Assembly: GCA_025765615.1 (NCBI GenBank)
Contig: JAIVFJ010000126.1
Span: 62,001 to 126,000, forward strand
Source: Zopfochytrium polystomum
Taxonomy: Eukaryota > Chytridiomycota > Chytridiomycetes > Chytridiales > Chytridiaceae
DNA: 64,000 nt
Direction: 5' to 3'
Below, piece after piece: positions 12,605 to 21,955 of the stretch; positions within the stretch are counted from its first letter, which is position 1, and every line of letters begins with the position of its first letter. The notes beneath the pieces are model-generated. The model searched no databases. It was not told the DNA's origin and was given only the letters and a program-made list of their open reading frames with translations. The translations under genes were made by a program, and so were the position numbers.

Positions 12605-12778
12605 GGGGGTTCTCTCTCCCTCTCCCTCTCTCTCTCCCGCTCTCTCTCTCTCTATTTGCCTGTTGGACCGACCAACCAGAGAAGAGACCCTCGCGACCTT
12701 CGTTTTGGTTGGTTCGTCGATTTCTGTGTCTCTCTGTCTCTCTCTCTCTGTCTCTCTCTCTCTCTCTCTCTCACTCTC

Positions 12779-12823
<45 letters not shown>

Positions 12824-12835
12824 CTCTCTTTCGTT
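12605..12835. repeat. (CT)n microsatellite upstream of the pseudokinase gene
   Basis: Two CT tracts separated by about 60 bp of unique sequence. On the gene's coding strand this is (GA)n, 170-400 bp upstream of the ATG. Confidence 0.9.
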
Positions 12836-12929
12836 CTCTGGGGTCCATAGATACAAGAGGCGCCTTGCTCACGGAAACCAAAGGCCCATTCCATTACAGA
12901 CATAGAGAAGAATCACACTACGCAGCTTT

Positions 12930-13190
12930 TCCCGTCCACCTCCAAAAAAGGCATGCATGACCCCACCAAGTTGGCTCCAGCACGGCATCCGTGCATCCAG
13001 CAGCCCCTTTCCAGCAGCAGCCGGACAATGAACAAGTTCCTCCTTTGCAACCAACAGCGGCAGCGGCGTGTGACACTCCCGCCAGCGCGACGCGGGCAAT
13101 CGCCACGAGGAGATCGGACCGAGCAGACCGACCTTGCACGCCCGCCGTCGGCGGCAAGCGCCAGCCGCAGTCCGTCACGCCCAAACAAAG
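12930..13190 (-). pseudogene. Possible ankyrin-repeat remnant
   Basis: On the minus strand one frame reads HTPLPLLVAKEE and the adjacent frame NLFIVRLLLERG, together resembling an ankyrin repeat (TPLHxA ... IVRLLLExG) split by a frameshift. Upstream GLRLALAADGG is also ankyrin-like. No long open frame joins them. It could be debris of a gene like the neighbouring ankyrin protein, or chance; I could not decide. Confidence 0.25.
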
Positions 13191-13698
13191 TATATTGACA
13201 TCTGCCAATTTTTCACTCAGGCGCATGCAGAAAAGCAAGGAATAGAGCTACTATTCTGCCCTACTGACAAGATGGTCACGCATATAGGATATAATCACAA
13301 AGCCCAAACGGTGAAACAGCACACCGAACTCACGTGACTCTTTGGTCTTTGCAGCTACGCAGACATCATTAGAGAAAGTCCACTTGCAGTTGGGCCAAAA
13401 ACTGCGCTTTGTGAGGACAACAGGCTGTCAAGCCTGCGACCTCAAATAAAAGAGTGTATACCCACTTTTTCACTGATAATTGTGAGGATTATCTGCCTGT
13501 CTTGAAGCGCTTTATACACACATTCAGCTTGGACTTCACTCTATTTATTATTATTTTACTATTATTGGTTGTCTGCGTAAACCACCAACTGACACTTGTT
13601 GTCACGCCTACATCACCTGCTGCTATTATTATTTGTGCTATTATTTATTGCGAACAAGGGCTGCAGACAAAGTTCCTAAGTGTTTGCACAGCTACTGG

Positions 13699-13703
13699 CA
13701 TAG
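13699..13703. repeat. Target-site duplication (left) of the chromovirus
   Basis: catag directly abuts the LTR and is repeated exactly at 18941-18945 on the other side. Five bases is the usual duplication length for Ty3/Gypsy integrases. Confidence 0.9.
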
Positions 13704-13996
13704 TGTCAGGAACAGGACAGGACAGGACAAGGCAGACAAGGAACTGAGAGGAGTGATGATTGGAAACAATAATTCACTTGAGGGATGGGACAGGTCCCCC
13801 ATCCCCCTTTTATACCTTTTGAGAGTCTTCCTTGTCAAGACTCCAAGAAAGTTCCAGAAAGAGCAATTAGTAATACAATGATACCAATGATACCAATGAC
13901 AACAAGACAAGTCAGGAAAGCAAAGAAGGTTCCAGAAGGTTCCATGAAGGAATGTTCTAGAAGGTTCCAGAGGTTTCCAGAGGGTGATTCATAACA
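13704..13996 (-). repeat. 3' LTR of the chromovirus (293 bp)
   Basis: It has the TG...CA termini shared with the LTR at 18583-18940, but is 65 bp shorter because it carries fewer copies of a ttccagaagg-like short tandem unit and lacks a small insertion near 13760. It keeps a TATA-like motif and the GTGAATTATTG sequence. On the element strand it starts immediately after the pol stop codon. Confidence 0.95.
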
Positions 13997-16900
13997 TCAT
14001 CTCCCCCTTTTAGGCCTCTTCTGCAACTTGGTGGGGTACCTGGTCTTGAACTCGAGCAGAAGGTCTTGGCAGTGAGTGAGGTTTGACTCAGGCTCCCAGG
14101 TGTTGTCAGCATCTGAGTAACCTTTCCACTTAACAAGGAACTTGAGTGTTCTTCCAAACCACTTGGCATCCAAGATTTGTTCAACCTCAAATTCCTCTTC
14201 ACCTTCTACCTCAACTGGAGGGGGAGGAGGAACAACTCTGCCTGGAATGGAATTGGCCACAAACTTCTCTAAAAGGCTGACATGGAAAACTGGGTGGATC
14301 TTCATGGATGCAGGGAGATCCAGCTTGAAGGTGACTGGATTGATTTGCTCCAAGATCTTGAAAGGACCCAACTTGAGGTTGTCTAGCTTGGGACTTGGTC
14401 TTTTGGTCTGCAAGTTCTTCCTCAGAAGCCAAACTTGCTGACCCACAGCAAGGTCATGGTCCATTCTGTGAGTGTTGGCAAATCTTGAGGCATCTTCTTG
14501 GGCTTGCTTCAGGGTGGAGTCCAGGAAGGAGCTGATGATCTTGAGATTATGTAAGTGTGAAGCCACAGCAGGAGCTTGGACATTGGATAGGGTCTCTTGT
14601 CCCAGAAGATCTCCTCTTGGATTGAAGCCATAGGTTGCAAAGAAAGGAGATAGCTGGGTGCTTGAGTGGAGAGAATTGTTGAGAGCAAATTCTGCCAGTG
14701 GAAGGAGGGTGGGCCAATCATCCTGTTGATAGCTGACATAGCACCTCAAATACTGCTCCAGAGTCTGGTTTGTTCTTTCTGTTTGTCCATCAGTCTGAGG
14801 GTGATAAGCAGTTGACAGTTGAGACTTGATTCCAAGGGCTGCTGTGAGTGCTTTCCAAAATTGAGATCTGAACTGAGGTCCTCTGTCACTGATGATTGAC
14901 TGAGGCAGCCCATGGAGCCTGTATATGTGCTGCAAAAACAGGTCTGCTGTTCCTTGTGCATCTATATTCTCAGTGCAGGGGATAAAATGGGCCAACTTTG
15001 TCCTTCTGCAGATGACAACAAGGATAGAGTCAAATCCATGGGATGGGGGCAGTTTCACAATGAAGTCCATGGATATTGATGACCAAGGGCTGATGGCAAT
15101 TGGGAGGGGCTCCAGAAGTCCATAGGGCTTGTGTCTGCTGGATTTGTTTCTTTGACAGGTTTCACAGCTGCTGACATAGTTCTTGATGTACTTCCTCATG
15201 CCTGGCCAGTAGAAGTCTCTGGAAACAAGCTCATATGTCTTGTGCTCTCCTGGGTGTCCAGCTGTTGCTGCATCATGCCTTGTCTTGAGTATCTCAAGTT
15301 TTTCCTCTTCTTGGCTGATTTGAATCTTGTGAGGCTTGGGGTCCTTGGAAATAGCATGGGCCCACACGCTGTCAGGAAGCAATGAAAGGTGTGCCTTGGA
15401 TGGTGGGGTGAAACCATCTCCCCCTTCAGGTGCAAGGTCTGCTCTTCTTGACAGGGCATCAGCCACAGTGTTAAGGTGGCCAGGAGAATAGCACAGCTTA
15501 AAGTCATACTCAGAGAGCAGTTCAGCCCACCTGGCATGCCTCTGCTTGAGCAACCTCCTTGCCCTGAAGAAGGTGAGGTTCTTGTGATCAGAATAGACAG
15601 AGATGCCTTTAGAACCAGCCAAGTAGTGTCTCCAGAATTTGAATGCTTCCACAATTGCAAGCAACTCCTCGTCATGGACTGTGTAGTTACACTCAGCACT
15701 GTTCAGCTTCCTGGAGTAATATGCCACTGGATGCAGAGGAGCAGAGGGGTCCTGAGAGCTTGGCTGGGACAGAACAGCACCGAGGGCATAGTCTGAGGCA
15801 TCAGTTTCCAAGGTGAAGGGAAGCAAGGGATCCACATGCTTAAGGAGTGGTGCACTTGTGGTTGCTGTCTTAAGAGCTAGCCAGGCTTGCTCTGCTGCTG
15901 GGGTCCATTCAAACTTGGTGGTCTTCTTGGTGAGATCAGTGAGAGGCTTGGCTATGGCAGAATAGTTGGCAATGAAGGTTCTGTAGAAGTTGCAAAACCC
16001 AAGGAAGCTTTGAACATCCTTGATGGAATTTGGAGCCTTCCATTCAAGAATAGTTTGGATCTTGTCTGGTGCCATGGAGATCCCTTTGTCAGACACAATG
16101 AACCCTAAAAACTCAATGGAGGTCTTGTGGAATTCACACTTCTCCAGCTTTGCATAGAGGTGATGCTGTCTGAGTCTCTCCAAGACAGTCTTGACATGTC
16201 CCATATGGCTTGCAGTGTCGGACGAAAATACCAGGATATCATCCAGGTAGACAATGACAAAAAGGTCCAGAATATCCCTGAAGATGTCATTCATCATGCC
16301 TTGGAAAATAGCTGGAGCATTGGTAAGTCCAAAGGGCATAACCAAGTACTCAAAGTGACCGTATTTGCATCTGAAGGCAGTCTTCCATTGATCCTGGGGC
16401 TTAATTCTGACCAAATTGTAGGCACCTCTGAGGTCAATCTTGGAAAATATCCTTGCATGGCTCAGTTTGTCCAGTAATTCAGAGATGAGAGGCAGTGGAT
16501 AGCGGTTCTTGACTGTCATCTCATTGAGATCTCTGTAGTCCACACAGGGTCTCAGTCCCCCATCCTTCTTCTTGACAAAAAAGATGGGAGCTCCAGCTGG
16601 GGACTTGGAAGGTTGGATGAATCCCTTGTTCAGCATTTCTTCAATGTATTCTTGGAGGGCCTTGGCTTCTGGTGGAGAGAGGTGGTACAGTGGCTTGAAA
16701 GGTGGGCTGCAAGTTTCATCCTTGAGTGGGATTTCACAGTCATCAGGCCTCTGAGCTGGTAGCAGGTCTGCCTTGGTCTTGGAAAACACATCAGCATAAG
16801 GGAGATATTCTTTCGGTAGCTTGGATGCCAGCAAAAGGCCTGATGGGTCCAGGTTGCTGTGCTCTTCAGCACTGGGGCTTGAATTCTTGACTGGGAACTG

Positions 16901-17596
16901 TGATTCTTGAATCTTTGACTGAGAGTTCTGTTCTTGGCAAAGGCTGTGAGCTGTGGAACTTGAATCTTGAATGTGGACTGTGAACTGTGGTACTTGAATC
17001 TTTGACTGTGGGTTCTGTGAACTAGAGTCTTGGCCATGACTGTGAGCTCTATTTGCTCTACTTGAATCTTGACTGTGAACTGTGAGCTGTGGAACTTGAG
17101 TCTTGGCTGGGATTTGTGAACTGCAGGGTGACACTGGAGTTGTCTTTGGTGGTTGACCTTTAATACCTGGCTGTGAACCTTGAATCAAGGACTTGCGAGC
17201 ATGAGACTTGGGGGCTTGACTTGAGTTTTGGGTGACTGTTCCAATTGGTGGAGGTTGGACATGACCAGTGACCCAATCAATGGCAGGGTTCTGGGCTTGC
17301 AGCCATGGTAATCCCAGGATGACAGAGAATGTGGGTGAGCCAAGATCCAATACTTCCAGGTTGACCATGGATGGTGGAAAGTCTTGGATGTGGAGGTTTA
17401 GCTTGGTTTCATGGCTGATTTCCTTGAACAGAGCATGATTGGCAAAATGGACCTTGAGGGGTGTGGATTTCTTGATGGTGGGAATGGCACAAGACTTGGC
17501 AAGGGTGGCATCAATGATGTTGCAGGATGATCCAGAGTCGATAAGGGCCTTGGTTGTGATGGTTGACTTGGGTGAGAGTTGAATCTTGACATCCAT
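13997..17596 (-). CDS. pol: Pol polyprotein of the chromovirus (PR-RT-RH-IN-chromodomain)
   Basis: The 1199-codon frame starts at the first ATG before the protease; the frame itself is open further upstream and overlaps the gag knuckle, so a frameshift fusion is also possible. Visible motifs in order: aspartic protease IDSGSS (about residue 20); a Gln/Ser-rich linker with repeated QDSS units; reverse transcriptase with VDYRDLNEMT and the catalytic YLDD; RNase H with ETDASDYALG and DHKNL; integrase with an HHCC finger (CETCQRNK), the catalytic Asp of SMDFIV, SDRGPQF and the TDGQTERTNQTLE glutamate; a GPF module; and a C-terminal chromodomain (VEQILDAKW, FLVKWKGY, NTWEPESNL). Chromodomains of this type direct integration to heterochromatin. 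The polypurine tract (AAAAGGGGGAGA) is encoded by the last codons before the stop. Confidence 0.95.
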   Translation of the reverse strand: MDVKIQLSPKSTITTKALIDSGSSCNIIDATLAKSCAIPTIKKSTPLKVHFANHALFKEISHETKLNLHIQDFPPSMVNLEVLDLGSPTFSVILGLPWLQAQNPAIDWVTGHVQPPPIGTVTQNSSQAPKSHARKSLIQGSQPGIKGQPPKTTPVSPCSSQIPAKTQVPQLTVHSQDSSRANRAHSHGQDSSSQNPQSKIQVPQFTVHIQDSSSTAHSLCQEQNSQSKIQESQFPVKNSSPSAEEHSNLDPSGLLLASKLPKEYLPYADVFSKTKADLLPAQRPDDCEIPLKDETCSPPFKPLYHLSPPEAKALQEYIEEMLNKGFIQPSKSPAGAPIFFVKKKDGGLRPCVDYRDLNEMTVKNRYPLPLISELLDKLSHARIFSKIDLRGAYNLVRIKPQDQWKTAFRCKYGHFEYLVMPFGLTNAPAIFQGMMNDIFRDILDLFVIVYLDDILVFSSDTASHMGHVKTVLERLRQHHLYAKLEKCEFHKTSIEFLGFIVSDKGISMAPDKIQTILEWKAPNSIKDVQSFLGFCNFYRTFIANYSAIAKPLTDLTKKTTKFEWTPAAEQAWLALKTATTSAPLLKHVDPLLPFTLETDASDYALGAVLSQPSSQDPSAPLHPVAYYSRKLNSAECNYTVHDEELLAIVEAFKFWRHYLAGSKGISVYSDHKNLTFFRARRLLKQRHARWAELLSEYDFKLCYSPGHLNTVADALSRRADLAPEGGDGFTPPSKAHLSLLPDSVWAHAISKDPKPHKIQISQEEEKLEILKTRHDAATAGHPGEHKTYELVSRDFYWPGMRKYIKNYVSSCETCQRNKSSRHKPYGLLEPLPIAISPWSSISMDFIVKLPPSHGFDSILVVICRRTKLAHFIPCTENIDAQGTADLFLQHIYRLHGLPQSIISDRGPQFRSQFWKALTAALGIKSQLSTAYHPQTDGQTERTNQTLEQYLRCYVSYQQDDWPTLLPLAEFALNNSLHSSTQLSPFFATYGFNPRGDLLGQETLSNVQAPAVASHLHNLKIISSFLDSTLKQAQEDASRFANTHRMDHDLAVGQQVWLLRKNLQTKRPSPKLDNLKLGPFKILEQINPVTFKLDLPASMKIHPVFHVSLLEKFVANSIPGRVVPPPPPVEVEGEEEFEVEQILDAKWFGRTLKFLVKWKGYSDADNTWEPESNLTHCQDLLLEFKTRYPTKLQKRPKRGR

Positions 17597-17691
17597 GGTG
17601 AGTTGGTGGGGCTTGGAATCTGAGGTGTTTGTGGTGCTGGTGGTGGTGATGAAACAGGGGCAGCTTGGAGGAGGGTCCAGGGAATTGCCCC

Positions 17692-17875
17692 TCAGTGAGC
17701 CTGGACCTGGGAGTTTGGGTGCTTCTTCCTTGGGCAGTCCTTGACAGCGTGTTCCTTGGAGCCACAGTAGAAACAGAGTCCCTGCTGGGCCCTCCTTGTT
17801 TTCTCCTCTTGGCTCAGAGGACCCTTAGGAAGTGTCTCAATTGTCTTTGCTTCAGCCTCTTGGAGTAGAGTCTGT
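17692..17875 (-). pseudogene. gag: Gag zinc-knuckle segment in a shifted frame
   Basis: On the minus strand this frame reads a retroviral-type CCHC knuckle, CFYCGSKEHAVKDC (CX2CX4HX4C, 17734-17775), and ends at a TGA at 17692-17694. It continues the gag protein logically but lies in a different frame from the gag N-terminus (17814-18542) and from pol. One indel near 17870 would join it to gag, so it is either a mutation or a frameshift site. Confidence 0.75.
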
Positions 17876-18542
17876 TGTCGATCTTGATGGCAAGGAGAAT
17901 GTACTCTTCCAAGGTCTCAGGGATGTGCAGAGACTGGGAGAGCATGTCTTGGATAGACTCATGGAGACCATCATGGTACAGCTCCATCAGAGCTGCATCA
18001 TTGTATCCAGAGTCTCGGGCTAGTTGCTTGAATTGGTTGGTGTAGACCACACAAGATTGCTTTCCTTGCTTGATATGCTTGAGCCTGGATCTTGCTGTCC
18101 AAGATGCGTAGGGGTCACCAAAGGTAGCTTCCAGCCCCTCCCAGAGCTCTTGCAGGGTGGTGGGTGTGCTTGGGAGAGATCTGTACCATGATTGAGCTTG
18201 ACCAGACAGGAGGGTGCTTGTGAAAAGAACCTTGACTTGCTCACTGGGAAATCTTGAAGGTTGGAGAAGGATGACATTCTCCACAGTGGCCATAAAGTTC
18301 CTAAGGTCTTTGGCCAGCCCAGTGAACTTGTCAGGGCTGGGAACCTTGGGCTCTCTTGCTTGGTTGGCTTGAGGCAGGGGAAGAGCTTGATGTTCTTGTT
18401 GGTGAAGTTGTTGTTGAAGCTGGTGCTGCTGGTGAAGGACTTGTTCTTGAAGTTGGTGTGTCTGTCTTGAAAGGGCTTGTAATTGGTCCATCAAGGCTTG
18501 GAAGGCAGTTGCATCAGGGAAGGTGTTGTTTGGGTCAGACAT
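17814..18542 (-). CDS. gag: Gag N-terminal region of the chromovirus
   Basis: A 242-codon frame starts at an ATG about 40 nt after the 5' LTR. It has a Gln/His-rich coiled-coil-like N-terminus followed by a retrotransposon gag core (PDKFTGLAKDLRNFM, AQSWYRSL, FGDPYASWTARSRL, YTNQFKQLARDSGY), which builds the virus-like particle. It ends shortly after DNRLYSKRLKQ, where the knuckle-encoding frame begins one base out of phase. Typical gag proteins continue through the CCHC knuckle, so this frame is truncated unless ribosomal frameshifting bridges the gap. Confidence 0.85.
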   Translation of the reverse strand: MSDPNNTFPDATAFQALMDQLQALSRQTHQLQEQVLHQQHQLQQQLHQQEHQALPLPQANQAREPKVPSPDKFTGLAKDLRNFMATVENVILLQPSRFPSEQVKVLFTSTLLSGQAQSWYRSLPSTPTTLQELWEGLEATFGDPYASWTARSRLKHIKQGKQSCVVYTNQFKQLARDSGYNDAALMELYHDGLHESIQDMLSQSLHIPETLEEYILLAIKIDNRLYSKRLKQRQLRHFLRVL

Positions 18543-18569
18543 GATGGCAGAGAGTAGTGGGAGAGGGTG

Positions 18570-18580
18570 AAGTGAATTAT
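18570..18580 (-). promoter_or_regulatory. Self-priming primer-binding site
   Basis: On the element strand ATAATTCACTT begins two bases after the end of the 5' LTR, where a primer-binding site belongs. It is the exact reverse complement of AAGTGAATTAT in the LTR (18668 down to 18658), which lies 35 nt downstream of the LTR TATA motif and so probably at the RNA 5' end. This is the arrangement of the S. pombe Tf1 self-priming mechanism. Confidence 0.8.
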
Positions 18581-18582
18581 GA

Positions 18583-18940
18583 TGTCAGGAACATTGCAGG
18601 ACAAGGCAAGGCAAGGCAGAGAAGGAACTGAGAGGAGTGATGATTGTATTGGAAACAATAATTCACTTGAGGGATGGGACAGGTCCCCCATCCCCCTTTT
18701 ATACCTTTTGAGAGTGTTCCTTGTCAAGACTCAAAGAAAGTTCCAGAAAGAGCAATTAGTAATACAATGATACCAATGATACCAATGACAACAAGACAAG
18801 TCAGGAAAACAAAGAAGGTTCCAGAAGGTTCCACAAGGTTCCATGAAAGAGTGTTCTAGAAGGTTCCAGAAGGTTCCAGAAGGTTCCATGAAGGAATGTT
18901 CTAGAAGGTTCCAGAGGTTTCCAGAGGGTGATTCATAACA
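18583..18940 (-). repeat. 5' LTR of the chromovirus (358 bp)
   Basis: It has the same TG...CA termini as the 3' LTR. It holds the promoter, with a TATAAAA motif (18703 down to 18697), and the predicted RNA start near 18668. The U3 part contains extra tandem copies of a ttccagaagg-type unit (about 18808-18910), which explains the 65-bp size difference. Confidence 0.95.
18697..18703 (-). promoter_or_regulatory. TATA box in the chromovirus 5' LTR
   Basis: TATAAAA on the element strand is followed by a G-rich stretch. The motif sits 35 nt upstream of the first base of the self-priming sequence, a normal TATA-to-start spacing. Confidence 0.7.
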
Positions 18941-18945
18941 CATAG

Positions 18946-19395
18946 GGCTCCCTTGCTCAGTGGTTAGAGTGCCCCATTTTGTGAATCACCCTTCCATTCT
19001 GTTCTTTACTGTTTTACTTATTGTTTTGTTGATTTGTATGTGTTTTCCTTCCTTTTTCCTCTCCTCCCTGTGATTCCAACCCTCTCCTATTTAAACTGCT
19101 GCCCCCCTTCTTGTTCACCGTGTGAACTGTACCTGAAGTCCCTTGCCTGCCCTTTTCTTCCTGACTGTGTGTATGAGCTGGGGGTTGCAGTCCCCTGGTG
19201 TGTGACAGGAGGTGCTCCTCTTGGCCATCAAGACAGTGTGTTGGGTTCAATCGCCAGTACACCTCACCATTCTGCATGCTGTTTGGGTTGGACTGTGTAG
19301 GAGCCACTTGGTGATGGAAGGATGGAAGGTAAACCTGTGGTGGTGCCTGTCAATACATCTAGTCAAATCCAGGTCTCTCAAGGTGATGTGAATGG
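18946..19395 (+). repeat. SINE-like interspersed repeat, copy 1
   Basis: It starts just after the chromovirus target duplication with an A-box-like TTGCTCAGTGGTTAGAG, contains a B-box-like GGGTTCAATC near 19240, and is matched by an inverted copy at about 59255-59610. The best conserved shared stretches include GTGAATCACCC, CTCCTCCCTGTGATTCCAAC and CAAATCCAGGTCTCTCAAG. No coding capacity is apparent. The A-to-B spacing (about 285 bp) is too long for a simple tRNA promoter, so it may be composite. Confidence 0.6.
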
Positions 19396-19879
19396 GGGGG
19401 TTTCAGTTGAAAACAAATCTAATTTCTCAGAAATGGCATTTATTGAAGGTTGGGTTGGTTGTTTCAAGAGAGATTAATGAGGCAGCTTCTCCAAGCGCAG
19501 CTATTTAAATAGAGAGTGGCATTAGGCAAGAAGGAAAAAGAAAGAAGAATTAAAGGAAGAAAAATGTTTGGAGAAAAATGAAAGGAAGGAAGAATGAAAA
19601 ATTAATGACAAAGAGAAAAGATAAGAGATAAGAAGCATTTACAAGATTATGTAAACATATAAACAAGGGGCTCTTAAGTTACTCAGACCCTAATTGTAAC
19701 TCAAGAACCAAAGCGAGCTCTTCCTCACTATCAAAGATAGTGAAATACAGTGCAATAGGGCGGGGAACTTGATAATTAGTCTGAATCATTAGTCAGCATA
19801 GTAGAAAAATTTAGAAAAATTATGGGTTAGGGTTATGGAATCAATCCCTCTTTAAGATAGAGTAATACGTTATATATAA
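19396..19879. other. AT-rich spacer between repeats
   Basis: Purine-rich, AT-rich DNA with GAA-type repeats (about 19530-19630). No gene or recognisable element is seen. Confidence 0.5.
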
Positions 19880-19882
19880 ACA

Positions 19883-21955
19883 CCAGACAAGATCCAAACT
19901 ATTCTTGAATGGAAGGCTCCAAATTCCATCAAGGATGTTCAAAGCTTCCTTGGGTTTTGCAACTTCTACAGAACCTTCATTGCCAACTATTCTGCCATAG
20001 CCAAGCCTCTCACTGATCTCACCAAGAAGACCACCAAGTTTGAATGGACCCCAGCAGCAGAGCAAGCCTGGCTAGCTCTTAAGACAGCAACCACAAGTGC
20101 ACCACTCCTTAAGCATGTGGATCCCTTGCTTCCCTTCACCTTGGAAACTGATGCCTCAGACTATGCCCTCGGTGCTGTTCTGTCCCAGCCAAGCTCTCAG
20201 GACCCCTCTGCTCCTCTGCATCCAGTGGCATATTACTCCAGGAAGCTGAACAGTGCTGAGTGTAACTACACAGTCCATGACGAGGAGTTGCTTGCAATTG
20301 TGGAAGCATTCAAATTCTGGAGACACTACTTGGCTGGTTCTAAAGGCATCTCTGTCTATTCTGATCACAAGAACCTCACCTTCTTCAGGGCAAGGAGGTT
20401 GCTCAAGCAGAGGCATGCCAGGTGGGCTGAACTGCTCTCTGAGTATGACTTTAAGCTGTGCTATTCTCCTGGCCACCTTAACACTGTGGCTGATGCCCTG
20501 TCAAGAAGAGCAGACCTTGCACCTGAAGGGGGAGATGGTTTCACCCCACCATCCAAGGCACACCTTTCATTGCTTCCTGACAGCGTGTGGGCCCATGCTA
20601 TTTCCAAGGACCCCAAGCCTCACAAGATTCAAATCAGCCAAGAAGAGGAAAAACTTGAGATACTCAAGACAAGGCATGATGCAGCAACAGCTGGACACCC
20701 AGGAGAGCACAAGACATATGAGCTTGTTTCCAGAGACTTCTACTGGCCAGGCATGAGGAAGTACATCAAGAACTATGTCAGCAGCTGTGAAACCTGTCAA
20801 AGAAACAAATCCAGCAGACACAAGCCCTATGGACTTCTGGAGCCCCTCCCAATTGCCATCAGCCCTTGGTCATCAATATCCATGGACTTCATTGTGAAAC
20901 TGCCCCCATCCCATGGATTTGACTCTATCCTTGTTGTCATCTGCAGAAGGACAAAGTTGGCCCATTTTATCCCCTGCACTGAGAATATAGATGCACAAGG
21001 AACAGCAGACCTGTTTTTGCAGCACATATTCAGGCTCCATGGGCTGCCTCAGTCAATCATCAGTGACAGAGGACCTCAGTTCAGATCTCAATTTTGGAAA
21101 GCACTCACAGCAGCCCTTGGAATCAAGTCTCAACTGTCAACTGCTTATCACCCTCAGACTGATGGACAAACAGAAAGAACAAACCAGACTCTGGAGCAGT
21201 ATTTGAGGTGCTATGTCAGCTATCAACAGGATGATTGGCCCACCCTCCTTCCACTGGCAGAATTTGCTCTCAACAATTCTCTCCACTCAAGCACCCAGCT
21301 ATCTCCTTTCTTTGCAACCTATGGCTTCAATCCAAGAGGAGATCTTCTGGGACAAGAGACCCTATCCAATGTCCAAGCTCCTGCTGTGGCTTCACACTTA
21401 CATAATCTCAAGATCATCAGCTCCTTCCTGGACTCCACCCTGAAGCAAGCCCAAGAAGATGCCTCAAGATTTGCCAACACTCACAGAATGGACCATGACC
21501 TTGCTGTGGGTCAGCAAGTTTGGCTTCTGAGGAAGAACTTGCAGACCAAAAGACCAAGTCCCAAGCTAGACAACCTCAAGTTGGGTCCTTTCAAGATCTT
21601 GGAGCAAATCAATCCAGTCACCTTCAAGCTGGATCTCCCTGCATCCATGAAGATCCACCCAGTTTTCCATGTCAGCCTTTTAGAGAAGTTTGTGGCCAAT
21701 TCCATTCCAGGCAGAGTTGTTCCTCCTCCCCCTCCAGTTGAGGTAGAAGGTGAAGAGGAATTTGAGGTTGAACAAATCTTGGATGCCAAGTGGTTTGGAA
21801 GAACACTCAAGTTCCTTGTTAAGTGGAAAGGTTACTCAGATGCTGACAACACCTGGGAGCCTGAGTCAAACCTCACTCACTGCCAAGACCTTCTGCTCGA
21901 GTTCAAGACCAGGTACCCCACCAAGTTGCAGAAGAGGCCTAAAAGGGGGAGATGA
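19883..21955 (+). pseudogene. pol: Truncated pol (RNase H-integrase-chromodomain)
   Basis: The frame stays open from the truncation point to the TGA before the LTR; the first ATG is at 20117, so without its 5' part it has no proper start. RNase H (ETDASDYALG), the integrase HHCC finger, the SMDFIV, SDRGPQF and TDGQTERTNQ catalytic regions and the chromodomain are intact. Only isolated differences from the complete copy were noticed, such as HIFRLHG here against HIYRLHG there. The uninterrupted frame suggests recent truncation. A trans-acting integrase fragment is conceivable but unsupported. Confidence 0.9.

Larger units (their letters stand above)
12439..13698. other. Intergenic between pseudokinase gene and chromovirus
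   Basis: It contains the CT tract at about 12605-12835, an ankyrin-like remnant (about 12930-13190) and then AT-rich DNA up to the retroelement. No intact exon is supported. GC content drops visibly near 13.2 kb, where the repeat island begins. Confidence 0.5.
13704..18940 (-). mobile_element. Complete Ty3/Gypsy chromovirus, self-primed type
   Basis: A 5237-bp element on the minus strand, flanked by perfect 5-bp target duplications catag (13699-13703 and 18941-18945). Its LTRs (18583-18940 at the 5' end, 13704-13996 at the 3' end) begin TGTTATGAATC and end GTTCCTGACA on the element strand. Internal order is gag, CCHC knuckle, protease, reverse transcriptase, RNase H, integrase, chromodomain. 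No tRNA-type primer site is present beside the 5' LTR; instead an 11-nt sequence complementary to the predicted RNA 5' end lies there. Pol is uninterrupted over 1199 codons, but gag, knuckle and pol lie in three different frames, so activity is uncertain. A nearly identical truncated copy at 19880-22253 shows that the family was active recently. Confidence 0.95.

Noticed and set aside
18941..18970. Functional tRNA gene at the head of the SINE-like repeat
   Set aside because: Only a D-arm-like stretch is present; no anticodon arm or T arm folds next to it.
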